Shown: one piece after another, positions 20,954 through 36,063 of the stretch
How the letters are laid out: every line of letters starts with the position of its first letter
Position numbering within the stretch: position 1 is the stretch's first letter
Assembly: GCA_015178975.1 (NCBI GenBank)
Contig: WHVD01000041.1
Span: forward strand, 310,001 to 374,000
Direction: 5' to 3'
From: Hysterangium stoloniferum
Taxonomy: Eukaryota > Basidiomycota > Agaricomycetes > Hysterangiales > Hysterangiaceae
Length of the DNA stretch: 64,000 nucleotides
Made by a program: the position numbers and the translations under genes
Notes under the pieces: generated by a model
Database searches by the model: none
Told to the model about the DNA's origin: nothing
The model's input: the letters and a program-made list of their open reading frames with translations, nothing else

Positions 20954-23250
20954 GATGTGAGGTTTTTCCATGTTCTAATGTAAGATCAGTGGTAGCGAGG
21001 TGTTAAAGTTTTCATGGGTGCTGCGAAATAACTTTCCGTTTGTCTGGGTAGGTGACGGTTAACTGGTTGTACACGGATGAGGACTATAATACAAGTCTCA
21101 TCTATATATACCTAGTAACTGCTTACTAATATCCCCGTTGGTACGAGTCGTTGCAGCTCTTACTGGATTCCCAAATTCAATACGAGGTGTTAGGGTTGAA
21201 GGAGAAATGGGAGAAGGCATAGCTGATGTTACAATTGACGCGTCTAACACCACATGTCACGTGCATCCAGCATGGCACTTGATAAACAACGATCATGTTC
21301 GCATCATAGTCATGGCCATAGCCACATTCCCAGTGAGAGGAAATTTGCGGTAAAGCCCCCAGTAATAGAGGCGAGTAAGTTACCGCTCGGAACCTCTTGT
21401 GAGTACGATGACGCCTCAATAACTTCATTTTATTAGAAGTGGTTTAACAAGTTATGGTGAAGGACACCCCACAGAACATTACGTAGTACAATTCCTCCAC
21501 ATTTTCCTCGGGACCTACTACTGGCAACCGAAATAACCTTCAGCTTCAGTATGCTGTGCCAGTGGGCCACTTTGGAGATGGCGATCCCCATTAACAAAAA
21601 GATATCAACTGATATTCGAATTGTATGCATTCGAAAAGATTTTTACGGGCTGCTACTCAGTGATTTCTAGTAGCCTATTTATGGAACGTTGTGCCATCAT
21701 ACATGGCTTCGATGAATGGCTGCATTACGGAGTTTTCACATCAGGAGATGAGAACCCAAGACACAGCGGTGATCTTACTACTTAGGGAGAAGTAGCAGAC
21801 GGGCAGTGAGAAACATCATTGCTGATATCATGATGCATATATATTGCCGTTGAACAAATTTACGGCTACGGCATCTCTGGAATACAAGGGGTACAGTGAG
21901 CCAAAATCGCCATATCATGGGACATGATCTAAGCTCATTGTCGTTAGAGCAGGAAAAGCATCTGCATCACTGATGCCCCTAGCAAAAATCATACATATTT
22001 CTTTTCAAGTTGTACTTTGGGAGCAGTCGATACATACACCCAGATTCCCATAGATTCACTGTATATGGCCTTGGCGGTGATCGGTTCTTGTTTTGATTCA
22101 CCGAGGAGTTTGGTACATTAGGTTCAAGCATTTTGGACCTAAAAACGCCGAAATAAGATAGCTGAATAAACCCGGATGCGCATGAGAACACGGGGGACTG
22201 GCACTAGCAGAGTCAGTCATAATTGTCCTGCCAGAAGGCTGGCTGGACATCTTTAGGCCAATCAACAGGAAGGCACGCACTGTCACAGAGTCGCACTGTC
22301 ACAGAGTCGCACAAACAAACGAGGTTCACATACTTACTCGCTCATGATAAATCCAAGGAGGGAGCCACAGGATAGGGACGAATGCATAATGATATATCTC
22401 TTTGACAAATCGCCCACGACTCAAAGGAGTTCTAAGTTGCAAATTTGAGTTGAGAGTATATGCTTGTTGTAAAGAAAATGTAATGTGTTACTATCATCAC
22501 CGATATATATGGGGAACGATGAAAATTCCATCTTCACAATTTTGAGCTTTGTGACTTGCTGTCTGTTGTTGCCTCAGGCTCAGCTGGTTGTGCGCGTCGT
22601 TTTTCAAACCCATTCTATCTCAACCCCCGCTTGGCGCCATCACAGCCCACTTTGATTATCTATAACATCGACAAGGAAACCACGTAAATGTTTCCTAAAG
22701 GTCCTCATGTAATTATAGGAGAGCCATCAGGCTGATACTAGCCCGAATTGCCACCATGAAACGAACTGCCGAGCCGATTTTCTTCCAGAACTAAGACTTC
22801 CAAAAAGCACCGGGATTTTGCCCTTGTAGTTCTGACTTGATAGAAATCAATCAAACTTGGAGAACTTTCCTGAGCCATCATTCAACTCAATAGGAATCTT
22901 TTTCGAGACCTTGGTAACTGGGATGTGGCCTTGTCAGCTCAACTTGCACCAATGTGTTCTATTCAGTTTGCGCAACCCTTTTCTCTCAAGAAATCAAAGT
23001 GATCCGATAGAAAGAAGCTTCTAGGATGATTTCCCATCAAGGAGTCCAATAATACCTTGAGGTGATCCATCGTGGATTGATGTTATGGCCAAACGAGATT
23101 GTATCTCTAGGCCGCACATGGTTTGGCCCACTGCCATGAATTTCTTTTGGCGTTGCTCCCATCCCCGATCTGAGCGGTCTTGGTGCCATGGTTGCTACTA
23201 GCAATTTTCAGCGCAGGCATGGCGAGCTCGCCCAGAGCCTGCCCCCTCGT
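20954..23250. other. Intergenic, no convincing gene
   Basis: Several 60-85-codon frames overlap on both strands. The one at 21254-21436 (+) has a His-rich SHHSHGHSH segment, but no splice partner was found. A 19-bp block around 22283-22315 (gtcacagagtcgcac) is doubled. Confidence 0.4.
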
Positions 23251-23254
23251 CGGG

Positions 23255-23263
23255 TATAAAATA
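23255..23263 (+). promoter_or_regulatory. TATA box for the first C2H2 gene
   Basis: The sequence ggtataaaat lies about 100 bases before the ATG at 23360, a normal distance once a short 5' UTR is allowed. It is followed by a CT-rich leader. Confidence 0.5.
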
Positions 23264-23359
23264 CTTCCCGTGAACTTCTTAGATTTCCAACAGACACTCC
23301 CTCCCATCCTTTTATATCCTACTTTTCACCTTACTTTAAACTACTTTTAATTTTTGACA

Positions 23360-24079
23360 ATGTCCTATTATAGCTCCTCTCAACGCAACGACCAAAGCAG
23401 TAGGGGCGGCGGCGGGAGCGGGAGCGGCCGCAATAATAGTGACCGCCATAATAGCGACCGCCATAATAGTGACCACCATAATAGTGACCGCTATGATAGT
23501 GACCGCTATAATAGTGACCGCTATAATAGTGGCCGCAATCAAGACCTACCCCCAATTAGAGATGTCTTCCCTGGTATTTATCCTGCTAACAATTCCTTGT
23601 CCCACTGACCAAAATTCCTAAATCGACAGAAATTTTCTCACAACCCCGGTACGCGACACCCCCTACACGCCCTCAGGAACCTCCTAGTGGCCGCTTCGTG
23701 CAACACGCGTCCGATATGACACCCCAGAGAAGTTCGGATCGACCTGGAGTTCCAACGAGGACTCCCCGGTATGATGACCCAAGTCGCAAGCACCCTTGCG
23801 ATGAGTGTGGCAAAAATTTTCCCACACCTAGTGCCCTCGACACGCACAAAAACACCCATACGGGTGCAAGGCGTGCGTCTAATCTAATACTCCAATGGCA
23901 TTCTTTCGAAGGCTTACTCTTTCTCCTTTTTAGCGTATGTATGCACTAGATGTGGAAAGACTTTTAGCGTAAAGTCAAATTTACGACGTCACGAACAGTC
24001 CGTTCACAGCGGGGGTCCAGCCCCCGAAGAACACCGCGGCAGTTCCTCCTCCTCTTATTACTCCTCTTCCCGCCGCTAG
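23360..24079 (+). CDS. C2H2 zinc-finger protein, copy 1
   Basis: Three exons (23360-23573, 23630-23863, 23934-24079) give 197 residues. The start MSYYSSSQRND is the first ATG of the clean frame. Residues about 20-60 are Ser/Gly-rich and then a tandem 15-bp repeat encoding NSDRH/NSDRY units. A LPPIRDVFP motif follows. Finger 1 is CDECGKNFPTPSALDTHKNTH and finger 2 is CTRCGKTFSVKSNLRRHEQ with SVH. The tail is SSSSSYYSSSRR. Two adjacent fingers with a long disordered N terminus suggest a nuclear DNA-binding factor; target unknown. It shares motifs and tail with the gene at 28342-29474, so the two are paralogues. Confidence 0.85.
23431..23535 (+). repeat. 15-bp coding tandem repeat
   Basis: Seven copies of a unit like cataatagtgaccgc, encoding (H/Y)NSDR. 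The units differ mainly at the His/Tyr codon (cat/tat) and at one gac/gat site. It lies within exon 1 of the C2H2 gene. Confidence 0.85.
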
Positions 24080-25050
24080 TCGGTTTGCCTCAGTTATTTA
24101 TTATATTTCTCTCACTTTAACACCACAATAATTTAATTTAAAGCACCCATCGTTTCAGTATACTTATTTTTGCTATGTCATACCTTAAACTAATGTAGCC
24201 CAATTGCTTTCTAGTAGATGACAGCTATCGCTCTCCAGAACTTATTGTAGCTTCTTCCACCCTTATTATCCCATTACACTTCCCCAATATCTGTATCCTC
24301 TATGTGTTGCCGCTTGCCGCACTGTATTGCATATGTTGGTGCATTACCTGTCAATGATTCTAGTTATTTATTTAAAAGCACATACATATTTATATACAAG
24401 AAACTTGCCAGACTCTTTACGCTCTTGAAAAACAATAAGACATAATAACAAACTTCAGTTTGTCAAAACTTCGAGGTGCGACGTACAGTAATATCCATTG
24501 AACCGAGTCCTAGAAATAGATTCTTGATCAGTCCACCGCCAATAAAAAACATACCTCATTCATAGCGACTCACTGCTTTCCATCATCATCCCATGGACCT
24601 TGAACACATCATAATGCCATCTGTGCACTGAGGCTTACCAGAGTGCTGTAACAACAAGAAATCATAATTTTTCTAACATCCTTGTTGCTCCAAAAATTCC
24701 AACTGTGGAGCTGCCCAGTGGCGGAGAAGGCGACTTCGCCTGGCTAATTCAGACAGCCCAGCAATAAGCGTACATATGTAGTACAAGTGAATAAGAGGAA
24801 TTGGGATTGTCTTACTCCCTTAGTTTACTGCGATAGATTACTTACCACTGCTCTGGTTATTAATAGGTATAATAATACATAGTTAGTGAACTTTCACTCA
24901 CTGGGAGTTATTAACAGCTGCCCAAATAATCTTCACACTTTCTGACCTGGGTCAAGACCAAATAAGCTCAGTCAGCACTTATGTAAGGTGAGCGTCTGTC
25001 GGAGCCTGCCGAACTTTGAGGCCGACACCAATCCCCCTCGCCATTTCGTA
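24080..25050. other. Intergenic, no gene seen
   Basis: AT-rich 3' flank of the zinc-finger gene and upstream flank of the next gene. No frame of note. Confidence 0.45.
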
Positions 25051-26016
25051 ATGTTAAAGTTGAATCGATCCTCACCGATACGTGTATGCCGGGGGTACTC
25101 AGTACGCAGAAATTCATCCACGTCGCCTCAGCAACCGGCAGCTCTTCTCCCCCGCCCTCCTCGCTCTGAATCTCTAGCAGGATCAGTTCAATACCATACC
25201 ATGTACCTCCTGTTACACAGCAGAGAGGCGCCTGAGGCATGGCCACCCACCTTCACCTCTCCCCTGTATACCAGCATTCAGCGGACATTGGAAGAAAGAA
25301 ACGGTCTGGTCAATTTTTGCTGGCTAGGCTCCCCGCCCCAGCTGTCTTGTAGCGAGGGGACAGGAGAAGCGTATAGTGCGACGCTGTGGCGAAAGATGCA
25401 CACGCACGAGCTCCCGCGGCGTCTTGATATACCAATAATCTCGTCAAGTAACGCCGAATTGGTCGTTAGGCAGTCAATTAGCCAGTTACTGGACTCCTAT
25501 TCTGCTTCCGAAATTGTAGATGATATGCATGCGGGGCCATATTTTTATATTTGTTGTCATGGGCAAAGGGACTGTCGATGTGGGGTGAGAGGAGGAGAGC
25601 TTGCTGCCGAGCTCACCGCCCTGTTGCGCGAACGAGGAATTCTCTTCGATCATAATGGTAAACCGAGAGTCGGTCGTATCGGACATGTGGGTGGGCACAA
25701 GTGAGTTCCATTCTAAACCACGAGATTATGAGCTATGACGACTTTGGAATAATGAATATTTAGGAATGCGCCAAATCTCCTTATTTTCCCCCATGGAGAT
25801 TGGTACGGGAATTTGGAGTCGGGAGACCTACCCAGGCTCATTGATCATTACTCTGCTTCATTAAAGGAAACGCCAGCTTCTTTTTCCCTTTTGAACGGCC
25901 CTAATCGCTTTCAATGGCGAGGTCGAATGGGTATGACCAAGGATGAGCAGATGCGCGCATTTCACACTCATGAATGGGGAGCGACGGATACATTTGGATA
26001 TTCTGGTCTGCTATAG
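25051..26016 (+). CDS. AIM32-like sucrase/ferredoxin-family protein
   Basis: Two exons (25051-25700 and 25764-26016, intron GTGAGT..TTTAG) give 300 residues. The start MLKLNRSSPIRVCRGYSVRR is chosen because it opens an Arg/Ser-rich, acid-free leader typical of mitochondrial import. An upstream in-frame ATG at 24988 is possible. The C-terminal half has the Suc_Fer-like (thioredoxin-fold) signature: ICCHGQRDCRCGVRGG, then GHVGGHKNAPNLLIFPHGDWYG across the intron. The two Cys of DCRCG and the HVGGH histidine match the 2Fe-2S or thiol motif of this family. Yeast Aim32 is a mitochondrial redox protein of similar length. The N-terminal third is less conserved. No frameshift is seen. Confidence 0.8.
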
Positions 26017-28341
26017 GATATTTCACGCCTACCGTTTTATTTTTTCCGTCATGAATTGCATCGTTACGATCACGAAATCACGAACCAGAAATCGCATCCC
26101 TACATCGTCCTGTTCATATCATATGTCACTATATCCCACCCTTTCAAGCTCTCTCGGGGTTGAAATGCCATGTATCACAGAATTGTAACATTGTAGAATA
26201 TTTACAGCCCCGTTTTTTTATTGCAAATGGACTGATCCTTTTTTAGTTATAATTTAGGTAACCCCTTCGTCTTTTTTAGCCGAATCCGGACGGCGCTGTG
26301 GTTATAGTCGACATACTGTTTAAAACAATTTAATGATCACACATGCATGGCTATCTTGTGACCGAATAACCCATTTAACAGAATGGAGATCCGGTAGGCG
26401 TCAGAAAGGCTGAACGGCGGTCGGATCGCAGTTGATCTCATAATTCTCGCCGTGGGCGATCCACTGCTCCTTTAACCCTGGAAGCATAGCATTTGCATTG
26501 CCCGTTTTTTTTTAAATTTCGGTCGTGGCCCCGCCGTTCCTGTTCAGTTTAGAGTGTGTGTGCTTATGCACATGCACTGAGCGGAGGCTCAGAAATCATA
26601 TTGTTACAACATAACAGTATGGGCAATTTTTTGCTTGCAGTGATCTGCCAACCTTGTCTTGTGAAGCACTCGCAGAAACGTTTCATCGATACCTCTGCCC
26701 AAGGGCCATCCATTACTGCGCCGCTTGTGCCATCACTAAACTTCAGACTCGGCCAATGTCCCCGAGGACTGATATTCACTGACTGATGATGCTCCTCATT
26801 CACTCGAAATTGCCAAAGCTCCACACCCCTCTAGTTTCAAATTGAACATCTCGGAACAAGAAGCGATTTCCTGAGTGTCTGTCACGTTCCATGCTTGATT
26901 TGATCCGTTTAGTTGACGTCACATTGCAATGGCCAAAGAGACGCTTCGAGCCCGCCCCGGCCAGGTAGGATTCAAAAGAGTCATTATGATTTATGACTTT
27001 TCATCTTTTATTTTGCCAAAATGCCTTGGATTTTGAGAAGAGATGATTATATTCTTATAACGAGTGAGATTCCGAATGTCAGATACTTGCACAGGCCGTA
27101 TTCAAGATCAACACTAGGGGCGAAATCCCGTCACGATGCTGTGCATCAACTTCTTACGGCTATCCCAGAGCTTCGTATGATAGAAACACTATGTTTGAGC
27201 TTGATTGTTGATGCAATGGACAGCAATCATAGTCTGAACATTCAGGCAAATTGACTCGTGAATGCAATGTCAAGCCGTATTAGTTCCACAATAATAACGA
27301 CGATGATATGTGAACGGAAACACTCCACCCATTAGTAAATCGATTTTCCAGAATTTATGCTGGCTGACGGAAGCAGAAACACATTGTAGCTCCGGACTCA
27401 CCTATTTATAGACACAATATCAATTGCGTTCGGAGCGTAGATCGATCATCGGGGCGATGAGCAGCATTTATAAGTAGATCACATTGGCTAGCTGTTTGCA
27501 GCCGTGGCATGGCTAAGGAAAATAGCAAGTAACCTCTCGTGATATCAACGAAAAAGAAGCTGATCAAACGACATTTTAGGTATGTAGTAGTATCGGCAGT
27601 GGGTCGTGGATCTGATTTAGGGGACCGTCAAACCACAACCAACGAGGCGGGCAGGTGGTACAGCTGCATAGGTTTCCTGTGCAAGAATGACTGGCGCCCA
27701 TCCCCACTGTGTCCATTGAAATCCAAGCCAATGAGGCACCTCTTCGCCAGCTGCTATGCGCCATTTATTCATGGACTGGCAACTTGCACAAGTAAAATAG
27801 TGTTCAAAAATTCGTTTCCTTGCAACTGGAGGCCCATCTAAGACCGATTTGGAGATCTCTCTGGCTCTGGGTGTTCGGTGTATACCAGGCGCAGGGTTTG
27901 ACCGCTTTCGGCTTCACTTCTGAGCAATTCCGCCTTTCGTATGAACGGGTATTTATAAATTAAATTGGGTATCCGAATTGGCCGCGCTATTCATCTCATT
28001 CTTCAGCTGTGGGTACCGAATTGACCGAGGTCAATTGTTCTCTAGCCTAAGAGGGCCCTTTCTTGCTGGGATTACTTACACCATTTCTTCTGAATACTGA
28101 TCGTCAACGGCTGCCTCGGACATTGGTTTATGAAGGAATCATCAAGGTTTCAACAGTCATGTACTTAAAGGAACAGAAACAAGCAGAGTCCAGAGTGTCA
28201 TCACTACAGGAATACTCACGAGAACACGAGTTCAGTCCTGGTGTCGGTTGCCCTTTTTGTCCTACGCTTACGATTTCAGCCTTGAATCCTAACTAAATAA
28301 CTTCATTCCCCGCCAAGCCTTGAATTTCACTCTAACCACCG
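26017..28341. other. Intergenic between the AIM32-like and second C2H2 genes
   Basis: Scattered frames under 100 codons on both strands (26556-26824, 27021-27254, 27539-27841, 28063-28296), none with a domain. A perfect CRE-type site TGACGTCA lies at about 26914-26921. Confidence 0.4.
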
Positions 28342-29474
28342 ATGTCTAACCCTTCTCGCGACTATTACTTGAGCTCCCGCTCCAACCCTTCCCGCCAACC
28401 CAACCAGTCCCAGACGCTCCCACCACTTAGGAGTGTACTAGGAGGTAAGTAAAAAAAAACACCGCTCATTTTATATTCCACCCATCTTTTTTTTTTTTTT
28501 TGGCCCCGAACTAAATACTAATTTTTTTTACTTCAATCCCGCAGATGAACTCGCCCTACCGGCCCCAAATAGAATAGGGTCGCCATCCTACCACATGCGG
28601 GATGCAAGCAGAGCCCCTCCTGCACGCAGCGGCAGTGGCACATCTGTGAGTATCTCCCGGTTTTACTCTAGCCCCAAGTCCAGTCCCGTTCCGTACCCAG
28701 CGGCTTATTTCGCCCCCAATTAGCGAATGTACGCTGACGAGGCATACCAGCACCGCGACTCTCGAGCGCCCAGTGGCAACTTCCCGCCATATGCGGGGCA
28801 ATCTGAATCTGCGAGCCGGGGAGGGTACGGACAGCACTCCGCCGGGGGTCGCGACAGCCATGGCCATCCGAGTCGCGGCTATGACCCCGTGCCTTCTGGA
28901 TATTATCCACCTGAGCCATCGTCGAGGACGGGTGGGGACCATGGAAATAAAAGATATGGCTGTACATGGCCTGGATGCGACAAGCGATTTGAGAGAAAGG
29001 TTTGTAGTTTTTTTTTTGTGTCCTGGATCATCCTTTGACTGAATTGTTTTCCATTATAGCATGCTTTGGATGTTAGTTTTTTTTTCCCCTCCTGAATCTA
29101 TGCACCCTGGGTCTTACTTTACTTTTCCTCCACAGACCCACATGAACATTCACACCGAGGCGAAACGTACGGGATTTTCTCGTCCTATTTTTCCACAGCC
29201 ACTTATCGGCGTTCTTTTACCTTTATTAGCATTTGCCTGCCCCGTCGCGCGCTGCGGCAAAGTCTTCAACGTCCGCTCCAACATGCGTCGTCACCTCCTC
29301 ACTCACAGGGAATATCAAACCGACGGAGTGATCGGTGCCGATGACGACGACGACAACGACGGGTATCCGCACCCCGGATACGGGTACTCGGGGCATTCTT
29401 CGAGCCGCGTTTCCTCGGGCGAGCACCGGCAGTCGTCTTCGTCGGCCTATTATTCGTCTTCGCGCAGGCCGTGA
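28342..29474 (+). CDS. C2H2 zinc-finger protein, copy 2, with a 12-nt microexon
   Basis: Six exons (28342-28444, 28545-28645, 28724-28999, 29060-29071, 29136-29166, 29230-29474) sum to 768 nt, 255 residues plus stop. The start MSNPSRDYYLSSRS mirrors copy 1. A LPPLRSVLG motif matches LPPIRDVFP of copy 1. Finger 1 is CTWPGCDKRFERK-HALD-THMNIH, where HALD comes entirely from the microexon. The linker HTEAKPF then leads to finger 2, CPVARCGKVFNVRSNMRRHLLTH. An acidic Asp run and a SSSSAYYSSSRRP tail follow. Without the microexon, finger 1 would lose the correct Cys-His spacing. Likely a nuclear factor, target unknown. Confidence 0.85.
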
Positions 29475-30790
29475 AGCATGCCGCATCTGTGCCATTATCC
29501 CGACAAACACTGTTTAACCCAATCTGCCTGTAGCCAGTCGCCTTCCAACGGCGGTATTCTTTCTCCCTCACATCCTAACTTAGACTGCCTGAAGCCCTTA
29601 GACTACCTGAAGTGTCAACGTGAAGCTTAAAAATTTCCCTGAAAATTAGGATGGTATTTAGTGAATGACTGACATGATCAGCTTGTGTTTTGATATAATA
29701 TTCTCGCTGTCTCCAACTTTGGGAGGATTTGTTATTAGACATCTGACAACTATTGTATAGAATAGAGTGGATGTTAACTAGAAGGAGACCGAAATTTTAA
29801 GTTGTTCTCGCACTTTTTGCCTTGTTGAAGAACGTGAATATGCGCAAATTCACCGACTTTGATTGTATTCACGTAAGTATGCGTACAAAGGTGGAGGGAA
29901 ATGTGTCTGAATACCTATGTAAAGATATAAAATGAATGGAAAATAAGTCGGACATCGTGTTAAAAATTAGATATTATTTAAACCCGTGTAAGATAATGTA
30001 GATATAACTTGAAGCTAGACACTAAGAACAAGAGGGAGCTCGGAACGTCGCCGGAACTATGGCAGCATGTACTTATGCAATACACACAGCGCAGGCTTGA
30101 TTCTGCTCTGACAGCCCAAGCCAATAGCTAATAATAGCAAACAATCATGTTAGCTACGCACAACCAACCATTCGTCCTCAATCCGCCGACTCGGATCGCA
30201 TCCGAGGCCGCGGGTGTACTTAGGTGCGTTCAGGTTCGGGTTCGGCGCTTTTTTCCGGCCCACTGGGACTTGCTCCCGACTCTGACTTTGCTCCATGCGC
30301 TGTTATTGCACAGAGACGGCTGCACGTGCCAATAACAAGGTGTGTTTGTTCGCGTCGGGTGTTGTCGCCTGAGACTATATCCCTATGTTTGTTTCTGAAA
30401 CATGATGACCCTTATTTCACTTATCACTGAATCGAGGTCGTTTCGTTCTTACACGGCACGACGCTCGCTCGAGATGGAGTCCCAAGGACTTTAATCTTCT
30501 CTCTGATTTTTTTTTTCTGGTTTTTTATTTTTTTCACCGCCCAGCCATTGCGTATTGTTAATTTTGATGCTGATCATGGATACTTTTCTTTAGGTTCGTT
30601 TTTCAATGTGTTCTACATACGGGGCACGACTATGTTTACAGGACTTTGGAGGGGGGGCAAGGACGGCACATGACAATTGTCTCATATTGTTCACCATATG
30701 AAACTTACAGTAGATGTCTGATCAACAACCCAGCGATATAGAGCAGCTAACATAGAATACATGAATATACGCGTCCTCACAGGCGCACCA
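29475..30790. other. Intergenic, no gene seen
   Basis: Convergent gap between the C2H2 gene (+) and the hydrolase gene (-). Frames here are short and overlapping. Poly-T runs at about 30508-30535. Confidence 0.45.
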
Positions 30791-32229
30791 TCACAAGACC
30801 AATCCTTCCTTCGATCCCGATTCCGATCCACCCGCCAATCGTTGTATGAAGTCACCAACCGCTTCCCAATACCCCCGTTGCATGCATGTGTCATCTTCAC
30901 ACAGAAAAATCAGTCAATACAGTGCGGTGAACACGACGCAACCACACCACCGCTCGTCACCTCACAGCGGTGTGGTGTGGAAATCCAACATACTATGATG
31001 CCCAGACACAAAATCCACCCACGTGGCGTTCTTCCGCCCACTCGTCTTCGCGATGTCCCACAGTTCTTTCATGTGCCACGAAGGTATGATCTCGTCTCGC
31101 GATCCGCTATCATCCGCGCAAGCGATAAAAAGAGAAAAGCAAAAGTGAGCAACTAGCCGACGACGACGACGACGCAACGAGAGCCCTGTCCATACCTCAG
31201 CATCAGAAGGGCCATCGTGGGAGGCAGCTTTGTGATTGCGACTGCGTTATCCCAGCGCTGGTGGCATAGGAACGTAACCGAGGTCAAGTAGGGCATCACG
31301 TCCGGTATCAGGCGGGGCTACGACAAAGACACGAGCAAAGGGTGTGTTTTCATGAGGCGGTGTGCGCAAGAGCGGGACAAGAAAAGTCAAAGAGGCAACA
31401 TACGATAGAGAGGAATGTATTCTCGAGGATGATCCCTCGGATGGCATGGGGATTTCGGGCAGCCAGGTCCAAGCCCACGCCGCCGCCGATGGATTGGCCG
31501 TATATGATTATATTGGACACGTGCTCAGCGTCGCCTTGAGGTGAGTTGAAGACGGGGTGTGACGTCAAGTAGTCGAGCGCAGTCTGTAGGAAGGAGACCA
31601 TGAGTGTGGGTAACTGTTGGGATCTGCTCGGTTACTATTACGACGACAATTGACGAACCTGCGCGTCGATACGGATTCCTGCGGGTGCCATATTATTACG
31701 AAGATATTATGATCGTGTGAGGGTAGATAAATCAATGCAGACCTTTCTCTGACGGACTGCCTTCACTGTGTCCGTAGCTGACGGGCGCAACCGGGGCACA
31801 GACCGAGGCAAAGACGCAAGAGTAGATAAAACAACAACAAAATAAGGTAATCATACCCGGAAAGCGAAAAGGCACCAAGAGAAAATAGACGAGAGAGCAT
31901 GTATGGTGCCCAATGAGATTCCACACTTCTGGACTAAACCATGCTCGAGGCTCACCCGCGATATGATACCATCATAACATTGCACCTAAAGCCCTTGTAG
32001 AAAACATGTGCCAGGGGGACTCGATGGCCCATGTTTCCACCGTTTCCGTGGAACATGACGACTGTAGGACGGCGTGCCGCATACTAGACAGGCTCGGGAT
32101 GTTCAGCACGCGGTGTCAGCTGAGCGGCGGGGCGAGCGCCGCTGAGTCGAGACGTGTAACTCGCCTGGTCGTCAGTCTCCATTTCAACCGCGGTCGCGGC
32201 CTTGGTCCTAGCCTCGGTCTTGGTCTCAA

Positions 32230-32260
<31 letters not shown>

Positions 32261-32752
32261 CTCTCCCGTCTCCGAAGGCGAGAATGGAGTGCCTCCACGC
32301 AGCGTTTTTCGTTGCTTCATAAAGTAGCAATGTATCTTGATGCGGTCCACGGTGTCGAGCATCAGGTTTTCAAAAGGTATATCGTACGCTTCCGGCGTCT
32401 CTACATCTAGTCAATTCAAAAGAGGCCAGGTACAACTGAGGACATGGATCAAGCCGCGCATGGTGATCATGTACACACTTTGTCGAGAACCCTGAGGAAA
32501 TGCGGAGGGGTATATAAGGAAATTTTGGCCATAATAGAGCAATCCTGCCGCTGAACACAGGGGGTAATATGATAATGGTGTTAGTGTTTAATTGGAGAAT
32601 ATAATAACGAGGACCTTACCGAGTGTAGTGAGACCAATGGTGGATGCAATGGCACCCTATATATATAAATATAGGGATGCATAAACCCCTCACTGGAAAG
32701 CCAATGAACTTGCTTGACGTACCTTGAGGATAGATTGAAAAGACGGGAGCAT
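30791..32752 (-). CDS. Bem46/ABHD13-type alpha/beta hydrolase
   Basis: Multi-exon gene starting MLPSFQSILK (ATG at 32752) with a hydrophobic N-terminal anchor, then LLYYGQNFLIYPSAFPQGSR and LMLDTVDRIKIHCYFM. Catalytic landmarks in order: oxyanion HGNGGNMGHR, YRGYGHSEG, nucleophile in IIYGQSIGGGVG (about 31490), and the terminal GHHNDT histidine before a short Gly/Ser tail ending KEGLVL at 30791. Fungal Bem46 proteins are membrane-associated hydrolases linked to cell polarity, with unknown substrate. The exon after the DTVDRIKIH strand contains an inserted, near-perfect (Thr-Glu)n run. The gene lies 204 bp downstream of ARG5,6 on the same strand. Confidence 0.85.
32207..32262 (-). repeat. GAGACC-type microsatellite in the hydrolase coding exon
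   Basis: A hexamer repeat (plus-strand ctcggt) of about nine units encodes alternating Thr and Glu between the second and third conserved blocks of the hydrolase. It keeps the frame. Confidence 0.7.
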
Positions 32753-32956
32753 CGACATACAGACGACGTATGAGAGAGGCACTGCGGTCCAGTGGCGACC
32801 TGGTGCTAGTCACGTGATTCAATGCCTGCAGTATGCACTGCTACTAGAAGATGCAGCCAAAACGACGACTATGGCTACTTTATGCAAGAGCATCATATAT
32901 AACAAAGGAAGCCACAGATTCTAACATTCCAATAGTCTCCCTGCAAGAATTATCTA

Positions 32957-36063
<3,107 letters not shown>

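Noticed and set aside
23431..23535. CRISPR-like short regular repeats
   Set aside because: The units are contiguous with no spacers, lie inside an open coding frame and the genome is eukaryotic.
28556..28967. Minus-strand frames of 99 and 128 codons
   Set aside because: Antisense to exon 3 of the second C2H2 gene, which has in-phase splice sites and zinc fingers.
32006..32410. 134-codon plus-strand frame with Leu/Gly repeats
   Set aside because: Antisense of the Thr-Glu microsatellite exon of the Bem46-type hydrolase.
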